From Syntrophomonadaceae bacterium (GTDB lineage: Bacteria > Bacillota > Dethiobacteria > DTU022), in NCBI GenBank assembly GCA_003553305.1, contig PWEB01000048.1:1-7207 (forward strand): 7,207 nucleotides of DNA, given 5' to 3'. Positions within the stretch are counted from its first letter, which is position 1, and every line of letters begins with the position of its first letter. The position numbers were made by a program, and so were the translations under genes. Positions 1-6,121 of this stretch are shown piece by piece. The notes under the pieces are model-generated. The model did not search any database and was not told the DNA's origin. It was given only the letters and a program-made list of their open reading frames with translations.

Positions 1-1
1 A

Positions 2-1408
2 GTGCAAAGTTTTATGGATCGCATTGAACGACTTGATCCTCATTTGAAAGCCTTTATCACCCACACCCCCGTTATGGCCCTTGATACTGCCACTGAAATC
101 GACAACAGGAGAATGAACGGAGAAGAACTGCAGCCTTTGGCCGGCGTCCCGATTGCAGTCAAAGATAATATTTGTACAGAAGGACTGCACACTACCTGCG
201 CTTCGCGCATGCTTGAAAACTATGTTCCTCCCTATGATGCGACTGTAGTAGGGGCTTTACGAAAAGCCGGCCTGCCTATCCTGGGTAAAACTAATCTTGA
301 TGAGTTTGCGATGGGTTCTTCCACTGAAAACTCTGCATTTTTCCCTACTCGTAATCCTTGGGATTTTAGCAGAGTGCCTGGTGGTTCAAGCGGCGGCTCA
401 GCTGCAGCTGTATCTTCTGGAATGGCTCCGCTGGCCCTTGGTTCTGATACAGGAGGCTCAATTCGTCAACCCGCTTCCCTTTGCGGTGTGACCGGCCTGC
501 GGCCTACTTATGGCCGGGTATCCCGTTACGGCCTGATTGCCTTTGCTTCATCGCTTGATCAAATTGGCCCGCTTACTCACGGCGCACTTGACAGTGCTCT
601 ATTGATGGATTTAATCTCCGGCTACGATCCTCTTGATTCGACATCACTTCCGGGCAAAGATCCTAATTTTAAAGCTTCTCTTGATCCAGATGTCAAAAAC
701 CTGCGGATTGGAGTGATCAGGCAGGATGTAACTGAAGGGTTCGACCCGGAGGTAACCGGTGCGGTGCATAAGATAGCAGCAGTGCTTGAGAATAATGGCG
801 CTATGGTTGAAGAGGTATCACTGCCGATGACTAATTACGGGTTGGAAGCTTATTACCTGATTGCTCCCTCTGAAGCGAGTTCAAACCTGGGTCGTTATGA
901 TGGTGTGCGATATGGTTATTGTGCCGGAGGAGAAAATATAGAGGAAATGTTTAGCCGGACCAGAGGCGAAGGGTTTGGTCCTGAAGTTAAAAGACGAATC
1001 ATGATCGGCACATATGCACTTAGTGCCGGTTATTACGATGCTTATTATCTGCAGGCCATGAAAGTGAGGACGATGATCCGACGTGACTATGAAGCTGTTT
1101 TTAAAAACTTCGATTTGCTGATGGGCCCTTCCTCTCCGACTCCTGCTTTTAAAATTGGTGAAAAAACTGATGATCCTGTGCAGATGTATCTTTCTGATGT
1201 ATGTAACATTACTGATTCCCTGGCCGGGGTGCCATCGCTTGCTGTGCCCAGTGGGTTTCATTCTGGTGGTCTGCCTATGGGTCTACAGTTAACAGCTTCT
1301 CCGCTGCAGGAAAGGCTTTTGTTAAAAGTGGCCCGTTTTTTGGAGCTAAATTATGAAGGACAGCAAAAGCGTCCTGATTTGAAGTTTTTTGAAGGAGGAG
1401 CGTCATAA
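2..1408 (+). CDS. gatA: Glutamyl/aspartyl-tRNA amidotransferase subunit A (5' partial)
   Basis: This is the amidase subunit of GatCAB, which hydrolyses glutamine and passes the ammonia to GatB for conversion of Glu-tRNA(Gln) and/or Asp-tRNA(Asn). The amidase-signature fold is clear. Numbering from the first complete codon, the Ser-cisSer-Lys catalytic triad is K54 (in PIAVKDNI), S129 (in PGGSSGGS) and S153 (in TGGSIRQPA), with the same spacing as in the known S. aureus enzyme (K79/S154/S178). Glutamine-binding Arg and Asp positions appear kept near residues 331-332 (VKRRIM) and 399 (YLSD). The gene is cut by the window edge: the GTG at position 2 aligns inside the family's N-terminal helix (followed by RIERLDPHLKAF), so about 25-30 residues are missing and this GTG is probably a Val codon. 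468 codons are visible. One oddity is TDSLAG at 404-409 where the family usually reads PVNLAG. gatB follows after two bases, and gatC would be expected just upstream, outside the window. Confidence 0.97.
   Translation: MQSFMDRIERLDPHLKAFITHTPVMALDTATEIDNRRMNGEELQPLAGVPIAVKDNICTEGLHTTCASRMLENYVPPYDATVVGALRKAGLPILGKTNLDEFAMGSSTENSAFFPTRNPWDFSRVPGGSSGGSAAAVSSGMAPLALGSDTGGSIRQPASLCGVTGLRPTYGRVSRYGLIAFASSLDQIGPLTHGALDSALLMDLISGYDPLDSTSLPGKDPNFKASLDPDVKNLRIGVIRQDVTEGFDPEVTGAVHKIAAVLENNGAMVEEVSLPMTNYGLEAYYLIAPSEASSNLGRYDGVRYGYCAGGENIEEMFSRTRGEGFGPEVKRRIMIGTYALSAGYYDAYYLQAMKVRTMIRRDYEAVFKNFDLLMGPSSPTPAFKIGEKTDDPVQMYLSDVCNITDSLAGVPSLAVPSGFHSGGLPMGLQLTASPLQERLLLKVARFLELNYEGQQKRPDLKFFEGGAS
1392..1398 (+). 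promoter_or_regulatory. Ribosome binding site of gatB
   Basis: AAGGAGG lies inside the last codons of gatA, 12 bases before the gatB ATG at 1411. The spacing is somewhat long, but the core is a full match to the anti-Shine-Dalgarno sequence. With only two bases between the gatA stop and the gatB start, translation is probably coupled, which would help equal subunit production. Confidence 0.75.
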
Positions 1409-1410
1409 GC

Positions 1411-2844
1411 ATGAAACATGAAGTAATTATCGGTCTCGAAATTCATCTTGAGCTTCTCACCCAGTCTAAATTATTTTGTAGCTGCAGCACGGCATTTGGC
1501 CGGGAACCCAATACCAATTGCTGCCCGGTTTGCCTGGGCTTGCCCGGCAGTCTACCTGTCTTTAACCGGCGGGCTGTCGAACTGTCCGTTACAGCGGCCC
1601 TGGCCCTGAACAGCAATATTCAGAAGCAGAGCCGTTTTGATCGAAAAAACTACTTCTATCCTGATTTGCCTAAAGCATATCAGGTATCGCAGTATGACCG
1701 ACCTTTGGCTAAAGCCGGTTACCTTGAAATTGAAGTAGATGAGAATATGCGCACTATCAGCCTGGAAAGAATTCACCTTGAAGAAGAAGCCGGCAAACTG
1801 ATGCATGCCGGTGATTCAATACGCGATGCAGATTATTCATTAGTTGATTATAACCGGGCCGGTATTCCCCTCTTAGAGATAGTTACCGCTCCGGAAATCC
1901 ATTCCGGCCGGGAAGCCCGTATTTTTTTAGAAGAGTTACGCACTGTTTTGTTTTATTCTGGTGCTTCTGATTGTAAGATGGAGGAAGGATCGCTGCGCTG
2001 TGATGCTAATATATCGCTACGTCCTGCCGGTTCCGCTCAACTTGGCACTAAAGCTGAAGTGAAAAACATGAACTCTTTCCGGGCAGTTGAAATGGCCCTT
2101 GACTATGAAGTTAAAAGACAGGAAGCTGTCCTGTCTGCTGGAGGAATCGTTACCCAGGAGACCTGCCACTGGGATGAAGGGCAAAAGCGAACCATTCCCA
2201 TGCGGGGCAAAGAGGGTTCTTCTGATTATCGCTATTTCCCCGAGCCGGACTTGCTGCCGCTCAGCCTGGAAGCCTCTTTTATAGAAAATCTGGTCGACTC
2301 CCTGCCTGAATTACCTCAACAGCGGCGCTCACGTTTTAAAGAACAATATCAACTTGATCCTAATGAAGCATTTTTACTTACCGTAAACCGGGGATTAGGT
2401 GATATTTTCGAAAAAGCAGCCCGGCATTACAGTGATCACCGGAACCTGGTTAACTGGGTGCAGGGAGATCTGCTCTATCAGCTTCGCGAACATGGCAGGA
2501 AAACAGAAGAGTTTGATTCAAAGTTGTTAGTGGAGCTGCTATTAATGTTGGATGATGGCAAAATCAATCGTCCGGTAGCTAAGGAACTTCTTTCAAAAGC
2601 GGTTCAAAAAGGTGTCAGCCCGCAAAAACTGGTTTTTGATCGGGGCCTGGGACGTATTTCAGGACAGGAAAATCTGCTTCCGCTGGTTGAGCAGGTCATT
2701 TCAGAAAATCCTGAAGCAGCGGATAGTTATCGCCAGGGAAAAAAGAAAGCACTTGGCTTCCTGGTTGGTAAAGTGATGGCTTTAACCGGAGGAAGAGCAG
2801 ATCCGGCAGAGCTTAACCGGCTATTTGATGAAAAGCTGCAGTAA
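1411..2844 (+). CDS. gatB: Aspartyl/glutamyl-tRNA amidotransferase subunit B
   Basis: GatB is the tRNA-binding and kinase-like subunit of GatCAB. It phosphorylates the misacylated Glu or Asp on the tRNA and amidates it with ammonia channelled from GatA. The 477-residue length is normal for the family. Visible signatures in order are: EVIIGLEIH at the N-terminus; a zinc-type cysteine set C23, C25, C38 and C41 (LFCSC and CCPVCLG); FDRKNYFYPDLPKAYQ at 76-91; HLEEEAGK at 122-129; DYNRAGIPLLEIVT at 146-159; EEGSLRCDANIS at 191-202; GTKAEVKNMNSF at 212-223; and DYRYFPEPDL at 272-281. The C-terminal part, from about 330, is the helical YqeY-like tRNA-binding region and ends in a typical GKVM-LTGGRADP motif. 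The segment before DYRYFPEPD reads RGKEGSS rather than the commoner RSKEEAH, a mild local divergence. The start is the first ATG after gatA and has a strong ribosome binding site. It is probably co-transcribed with gatA, and no terminator is visible after the stop. Confidence 0.98.
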   Translation: MKHEVIIGLEIHLELLTQSKLFCSCSTAFGREPNTNCCPVCLGLPGSLPVFNRRAVELSVTAALALNSNIQKQSRFDRKNYFYPDLPKAYQVSQYDRPLAKAGYLEIEVDENMRTISLERIHLEEEAGKLMHAGDSIRDADYSLVDYNRAGIPLLEIVTAPEIHSGREARIFLEELRTVLFYSGASDCKMEEGSLRCDANISLRPAGSAQLGTKAEVKNMNSFRAVEMALDYEVKRQEAVLSAGGIVTQETCHWDEGQKRTIPMRGKEGSSDYRYFPEPDLLPLSLEASFIENLVDSLPELPQQRRSRFKEQYQLDPNEAFLLTVNRGLGDIFEKAARHYSDHRNLVNWVQGDLLYQLREHGRKTEEFDSKLLVELLLMLDDGKINRPVAKELLSKAVQKGVSPQKLVFDRGLGRISGQENLLPLVEQVISENPEAADSYRQGKKKALGFLVGKVMALTGGRADPAELNRLFDEKLQ

Positions 2845-2873
2845 TGATTTTCCGTTTAGAAAATGTCTAAGTA

Positions 2874-2902
2874 TTTACCTTAAAGGTTATTTAGATTATA
2901 GT
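2874..2902 (+). promoter_or_regulatory. Candidate sigma-A-type promoter for purA
   Basis: TTTACC (2874-2879, 4 of 6 matches to the -35 consensus) is followed, after exactly 17 bases, by TATAGT (2897-2902, 5 of 6 matches to the -10). Transcription would begin near 2909, giving a leader of about 40 nt before the purA ATG. It lies in the 107-bp gap between gatB and purA, the natural place for a separate purA promoter. Both hexamers are touched by the inverted repeat 2874-2911. The match is by eye only, and read-through from gatAB cannot be excluded. Confidence 0.45.
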
Positions 2903-2911
2903 TAAGGTAAA
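2874..2911. repeat. Perfect 10-bp inverted repeat overlapping the purA promoter (possible operator)
   Basis: The left arm TTTACCTTAA (2874-2883) is the exact reverse complement of the right arm TTAAGGTAAA (2902-2911), with 18 bases between. The left arm also forms a short local palindrome, ACCTTAAAGGT (2877-2887), and a further AAGGT occurs at 2910-2914, so four copies of the AAGGT half-site lie within 38 bp. The left arm covers the candidate -35, and the right arm begins at the last base of the candidate -10 and covers the expected start site. This looks more like a protein-binding operator than a terminator, because the arms are A+T-rich and no T-tract follows. It does not resemble the Bacillus PurBox as I know it. 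The regulator is unknown. Confidence 0.5.
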
Positions 2912-2939
2912 GGTAGTGGTTTGATTATTGCATGAACCC

Positions 2940-2945
2940 GGGGGA
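2940..2945 (+). promoter_or_regulatory. Ribosome binding site deciding the purA start
   Basis: The G-run GGGGGA ends six bases before the ATG at 2952. This spacing favours 2952 over the in-frame upstream TTG at 2928, which has no such site in front of it, and over the ATG at 2946, which directly abuts the G-run. Confidence 0.6.
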
Positions 2946-2951
2946 ATGAAA

Positions 2952-4265
2952 ATGAATAAAACTAACAGCCTGGTTGTTGTCGGAGCACAATGGGGAGACG
3001 AAGGTAAGGGGAAAGTGATAGATCACCTGGCAGCTCAGGCGGACATTGTAGTCCGATTCCAGGGTGGTGACAATGCAGGGCACACGGTAGTTTACGGTGC
3101 TAATATTTTTAAACTGCATCATATACCCTCAGGTATAATTAATCCCGGCACTATAAGCTTGCTCGGTAATGGGATGGTTATAAACCCGTTGGTCCTGGTG
3201 GATGAACTCGAAGAGTTGGAGAAACGGGGCATTAGTACCGCCAACCTGCGGATTAGCAGTAAAGCGCACCTGATTATGCCGTACCATAAGGTTTTTGATG
3301 TGGCAAATGAAACCTTGTTGGGTGAAAATAAGATCGGCACTACCGGGCGGGGTATCGGCCCGGCTTACGCTGATAAGGCATTGCGGCGGGGTTTGAGGGC
3401 GTTTGATATGACCAGCCCTGATATATTTTACAGCCGACTCTCTCAGCTCCTGCCTTTACAAAATCATTTATTACATAATGCTTATGATCATTCCGGATAT
3501 GATCTAGAAGAGTTAATGGAGCTTTATCGTCCGGCCATTGAACGCCTGGCTCCTTTAATAACTGATACATCGGTTCTTCTGGCTGAAAAAATGGCCGAAG
3601 GAAAAAAGGTTTTGTTTGAAGGAGCACAGGGCGCTTTGCTTGATATTGATCACGGCACTTATCCTTTCGTAACTTCTTCTTCAACTGTCGCTGCAGCAGC
3701 CGGATCTGGTACCGGTTTGGGTCCTCGCAGTGCAGGACAGATCTTAGGAGTTTTAAAAGCCTATACGACCAGGGTGGGAGGAGGTCCTTTCCCCACTGAA
3801 GAAGAGGGAGAAGCCGGTAATTTGCTCAGGGAGCAAGGCAGTGAATATGGCACAACTACCGGACGGCCCAGGCGTTGTGGATGGTTTGATGCAGTTATTG
3901 CCCGCTATGCGGCACGAATTAACGGATTGACCGGACTGGCTATTACCAAGCTCGATGTTTTGAGTGGAATGGAAACCATAAAAATGGCGGTAAGTTACGA
4001 ATGCTGTGGTCAAAGGATCAGCGAATTTCCTTCGAGCATGGATGAACTGCAGGAGTGCAAACCAATTTACGAAGTCTTCCCAGGTTGGGATGAAGATATC
4101 TCGTGGGTCCGCTATAGAGCCGATCTGCCATATGCTGCGAAGCAATATCTCCAAGCAATCGAGGAAGCGTCGGGAGTTCCGATTGAACTGGTCTCCGTCG
4201 GTCCTGATCGGGCCCAGACTATGCTTACGCCGGGCACTTACCTGGCCGGATGGTGCAAGTGCTGA
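2952..4265 (+). CDS. purA: Adenylosuccinate synthetase
   Basis: This enzyme joins IMP and aspartate using GTP to make adenylosuccinate, the first committed step from IMP to AMP, in the cytoplasm. From the ATG at 2952 it has 437 residues, close to the usual length of about 430. The first catalytic motif is GAQWGDEGKGK, with D16 as the catalytic Asp. GGDNAGHT follows with the catalytic H44. Further family blocks are GTTGRGIGPAYADK, LFEGAQGALLDIDHGTYPFVTSS, a GVLKAYTTRVGGGPFPTE block, EYGTTTGRPRRCGWFD, TKLDVLSG and the C-terminal SVGPDRAQT region. The reading frame extends upstream to a TTG at 2928, but the extra residues do not resemble the family N-terminus and the ribosome binding site supports 2952. 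It probably has its own promoter in the gap after gatB. No clear terminator follows the stop. Confidence 0.98.
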   Translation: MNKTNSLVVVGAQWGDEGKGKVIDHLAAQADIVVRFQGGDNAGHTVVYGANIFKLHHIPSGIINPGTISLLGNGMVINPLVLVDELEELEKRGISTANLRISSKAHLIMPYHKVFDVANETLLGENKIGTTGRGIGPAYADKALRRGLRAFDMTSPDIFYSRLSQLLPLQNHLLHNAYDHSGYDLEELMELYRPAIERLAPLITDTSVLLAEKMAEGKKVLFEGAQGALLDIDHGTYPFVTSSSTVAAAAGSGTGLGPRSAGQILGVLKAYTTRVGGGPFPTEEEGEAGNLLREQGSEYGTTTGRPRRCGWFDAVIARYAARINGLTGLAITKLDVLSGMETIKMAVSYECCGQRISEFPSSMDELQECKPIYEVFPGWDEDISWVRYRADLPYAAKQYLQAIEEASGVPIELVSVGPDRAQTMLTPGTYLAGWCKC

Positions 4266-4449
4266 TTGCGGTAATGTTAATAATGAAATAAAAAAATAAA
4301 AACAGGTGCAGGATTTTTAAACCAATAAGGAGAATATATTTTACTTAACAACAAAACAAGTTAAACTGCAAGTGTAAAAGCTCAATTGCAAATTCAAAGA
4401 ACATATAGTTGAAAATCAGAAAAAAGAGCAGTATTCATCAAATATGAAA

Positions 4450-4470
4450 CTGCAGAAAAGTATTTTGCAG
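4450..4470 (+). promoter_or_regulatory. Stem-loop just upstream of the ribosome binding site of the membrane-protein gene
   Basis: CTGCAGAA (4450-4457) pairs with TTTTGCAG (4463-4470), forming eight pairs including one G-U, around a five-base loop (4458-4462). The hairpin ends two bases before the AAGGAGG at 4473. It could stabilise the mRNA 5' end or modulate ribosome access, but it is small and may be chance. It lies between the two possible starts at 4444 and 4486. Confidence 0.4.
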
Positions 4471-4472
4471 AC

Positions 4473-4479
4473 AAGGAGG
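4473..4479 (+). promoter_or_regulatory. Ribosome binding site deciding the start at 4486
   Basis: A full AAGGAGG lies six bases before the ATG at 4486. The other in-frame ATG, at 4444, has no comparable site. This makes the protein 167 residues rather than 181. Confidence 0.85.
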
Positions 4480-4485
4480 AATAAT

Positions 4486-4989
4486 ATGAGACAAAGTCTT
4501 CGAATAGGGTTGAAAGTAATGATTGGGTTTGTTTTCTCAATCACCATATTACTTACTTTTTTGACATATTCTCTTTTTGGTATAAAAGCTGAGGATACTG
4601 TGCGGGTCATCGTTACTGAAGCGACTCCTCCGTATTCCGATGTTCAGCTAATCACTGCTACATTACAACCAATGGTTATTCACAATGTGTTTTGGCTTAG
4701 CTTAGCAGGTCTCGGATTTTTACTGATCTTTTTATATTTTATTGATCATAGATTTAAAGTATTTATGGCCCCTGGAGTGCTCACTTTGATTTTGACCGTA
4801 TTTGTTAGCATTATATTTATGTTCTCCATAGAGAACATCCTGGCCGATGTCGGAGATTATCAGGAACTATATTTAGAAACGGCGATGCTCCGATTCCAAC
4901 AGGTTATTGCCGGGATGAGCACTTTAGGAGTGGCTTTGATCCTGCTCTCGTATTATGGTGACCGGATCTTTGCAAAATTTAAAAAGTAA
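4486..4989 (+). CDS. Unrecognised four-helix membrane protein
   Basis: I do not recognise this 167-residue protein. It has four clear hydrophobic segments at about residues 10-32, 67-86, 93-115 and 138-157. Basic residues at the N-terminus (MRQSLRIGLK), in the short loop DHRFK (87-91) and at the C-terminus (DRIFAKFKK) suggest both ends are cytoplasmic. That leaves two outside loops of about 34 and 22 residues, the first being acidic/polar with a TPPYSD stretch. No catalytic motif, cysteine pair or lipobox is visible. The start at 4486 is chosen for its strong ribosome binding site; an in-frame ATG at 4444 would add 14 residues. It follows purA by 220 bases and precedes the phosphoesterase gene by 70 bases on the same strand, so co-transcription with the nuclease-ATPase pair is possible but unproven. 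It could be an accessory protein of that pair or an unrelated lineage-specific membrane protein. Confidence 0.85.
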   Translation: MRQSLRIGLKVMIGFVFSITILLTFLTYSLFGIKAEDTVRVIVTEATPPYSDVQLITATLQPMVIHNVFWLSLAGLGFLLIFLYFIDHRFKVFMAPGVLTLILTVFVSIIFMFSIENILADVGDYQELYLETAMLRFQQVIAGMSTLGVALILLSYYGDRIFAKFKK

Positions 4990-5044
4990 TTGGGTGTTTA
5001 GCAGCGGAGTCAGCTAGATTGCTATTTTCTCCAGTCATGGATAT

Positions 5045-5052
5045 AAAGGAGG
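5045..5052 (+). promoter_or_regulatory. Ribosome binding site supporting a GTG start at 5060
   Basis: AAAGGAGG is seven bases before the GTG at 5060. The codons that follow give MKILHTADLHL, the expected first strand and metal-binding motif of the family, so the non-ATG start is well supported. Confidence 0.88.
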
Positions 5053-5059
5053 CTGACCG

Positions 5060-6121
5060 GTGAAAATTTTGCATACAGCTGACTTGCATTTAACTGAAGA
5101 AACTTTAGGGCGTTGGCATGCCCTTCAGGAAATAGTAGATTTAGCCCGGCAGGAAAAGGTTGCTGTCCTGGTTATAGCAGGTGATCTTTTTGATCAGGAT
5201 GTCGCAGCTGAGACTCTACGCAATAAGTTGCGTACAATGATCAGTAGTGATCAATTCCAGACTATTATCCTTCCCGGAAATCATGATCACAAAGCATATC
5301 GAAGTGGGCTCTATTATGGAGAGAACGTGACAGTTGTCAATAACTGGGAAGAACCATTTTGTCACGGAGATGTGCACTTCTGGGGCCTGCCCTACGAGCA
5401 GTTAAGCGGAGATCGCCTGATCAGCCGCTTGCGTCAGATGTCTACAAGGATGCACAAAGACCGTTATAACATACTGCTCTTTCATGGAGAATTGCTTGAT
5501 GCTTTCTTTTCGCGCCAGGATATGGGAAATGAAGGGGACCGACGCTATATGCCGGCCTGGCTTTCATATTTTGAGCTTTTGCCGGTGCAGTATGTTATGG
5601 CCGGACATTTCCATTCCCGCTATGCCACCTGGAAGATTCCCGGTGGAGGCTTATTTACTTATCCCGGTTCCCCGGTGGCTGTGACCAGGCGGGAGTCCGG
5701 GCAGCGGATGGCTAACCTGGTAAAAGTTGGAGAGGTTCCGAAAGAAGTAGTTCTCGACACATTTCATTATGAAAAATTAGTCATTACCCTCGATCCCTTT
5801 ACATCTACAGATCCAATAGCTGAACTAGATGAAAAGCTTGCTGCCTTGCACCCAAAAGCTGAAGTGATTTTAAGAGTAGAAGGGCTTTTTAATGGTTCAA
5901 GCCTCGGTAAGCGCGAAAATGAACTGGTTGCAGAAATAATCAATAAAACGAACCGGTATTGTACTGTTGATCCGGTATTTGATGCTTTTGATGTGCAGCA
6001 CGTCCTTGAAGATGATCTATATAAGCAGTTCAGCAGCAGGTTGGAGAGTGCAGATTACCTTGCAGAACATAAAAAACAAGTTAAAGAGATGGTAGTGCAT
6101 GCTTTCAGGGTGGTGAAGTAA
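5060..6121 (+). CDS. Mre11/SbcD/YhaO-type metallophosphoesterase (DNA repair exonuclease family)
   Basis: This is a predicted two-metal nuclease of the calcineurin-like phosphoesterase superfamily, 353 residues from a GTG start. The motifs are complete and in order: DLH (D8, H10), GDLFD (D42), GNHD (N74, H75), the helix histidine H142 (LLFHGEL) and GHFH (H183, H185). The core ends near residue 215 after YPGSP, which also matches Mre11/SbcD proteins. Residues about 230-300 look like the capping region seen in that family, and residues 311-353 are charged and helical, the part that in Mre11/SbcD contacts the ATPase coiled coil. No signal peptide or membrane segment is seen, so it is cytoplasmic. 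Its stop overlaps the start of the Rad50-like ATPase gene (TAATG), which strongly suggests a complex like SbcCD or Bacillus YhaO-YhaN acting on DNA ends or other nucleic-acid structures. The substrate cannot be read from the sequence. I leave the symbol blank because SbcD and YhaO cannot be told apart here with certainty. Confidence 0.93.
   Translation: MKILHTADLHLTEETLGRWHALQEIVDLARQEKVAVLVIAGDLFDQDVAAETLRNKLRTMISSDQFQTIILPGNHDHKAYRSGLYYGENVTVVNNWEEPFCHGDVHFWGLPYEQLSGDRLISRLRQMSTRMHKDRYNILLFHGELLDAFFSRQDMGNEGDRRYMPAWLSYFELLPVQYVMAGHFHSRYATWKIPGGGLFTYPGSPVAVTRRESGQRMANLVKVGEVPKEVVLDTFHYEKLVITLDPFTSTDPIAELDEKLAALHPKAEVILRVEGLFNGSSLGKRENELVAEIINKTNRYCTVDPVFDAFDVQHVLEDDLYKQFSSRLESADYLAEHKKQVKEMVVHAFRVVK

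Larger units (their letters stand above)
4266..4485. other. A+T-rich intergenic region between purA and the membrane-protein gene
   Basis: These 220 bases are visibly richer in A and T than the flanking genes and contain long A-runs on the plus strand (for example around 4287-4302). I see no convincing coding frame, no G+C-rich hairpin with T-tract that would end purA transcription, and no well-spaced -35/-10 pair. The isolated -10-like hexamers TATATT (4335-4340) and TATAGT (4404-4409) lack a good -35 at the right distance. A ribosome-binding-site-like AAGGAG at 4327-4332 is not followed by a usable reading frame. The only ordered structure I can support is the stem-loop at 4450-4470. Confidence 0.6.

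Noticed and set aside
881..1261. A 126-codon reading frame on the minus strand
   Set aside because: It lies entirely within gatA, which has full family conservation there. It has no ribosome binding site or recognisable motif.
2844..2870. An eight-codon reading frame starting at an ATG that overlaps the gatB stop, as a possible purA leader peptide
   Set aside because: It lies upstream of the candidate purA promoter, has no regulatory codon run and no associated attenuator hairpin.
2928..2951. Upstream TTG start for purA
   Set aside because: The added residues do not match the family N-terminus, and the G-rich ribosome binding site fits the ATG at 2952.
3753..4154. A 133-codon reading frame on the minus strand, and a 97-codon plus-strand frame at 4006-4299
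   Set aside because: Both are out-of-frame shadows of purA, whose motifs cover the region. The translated products resemble nothing.
4386..4409. TTGCAA and TATAGT as a promoter for the membrane-protein gene
   Set aside because: Only 12 bases separate them, too short for a sigma-70-type promoter.
4444..4485. Upstream ATG start for the membrane protein
   Set aside because: It has no ribosome binding site, the stretch contains a hairpin, and a perfect AAGGAGG precedes the ATG at 4486.
4990..5020. Possible promoter TTGGGT with TAGATT upstream of the phosphoesterase gene
   Set aside because: The spacing is 19 bases and both hexamers are poor matches.
4999..5036. Possible terminator between the membrane-protein and phosphoesterase genes (TAGCA and TGCTA arms followed by TTTTCT)
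   Set aside because: The arms are only five pairs with a 16-base loop and low stability, which is not enough to call a terminator.
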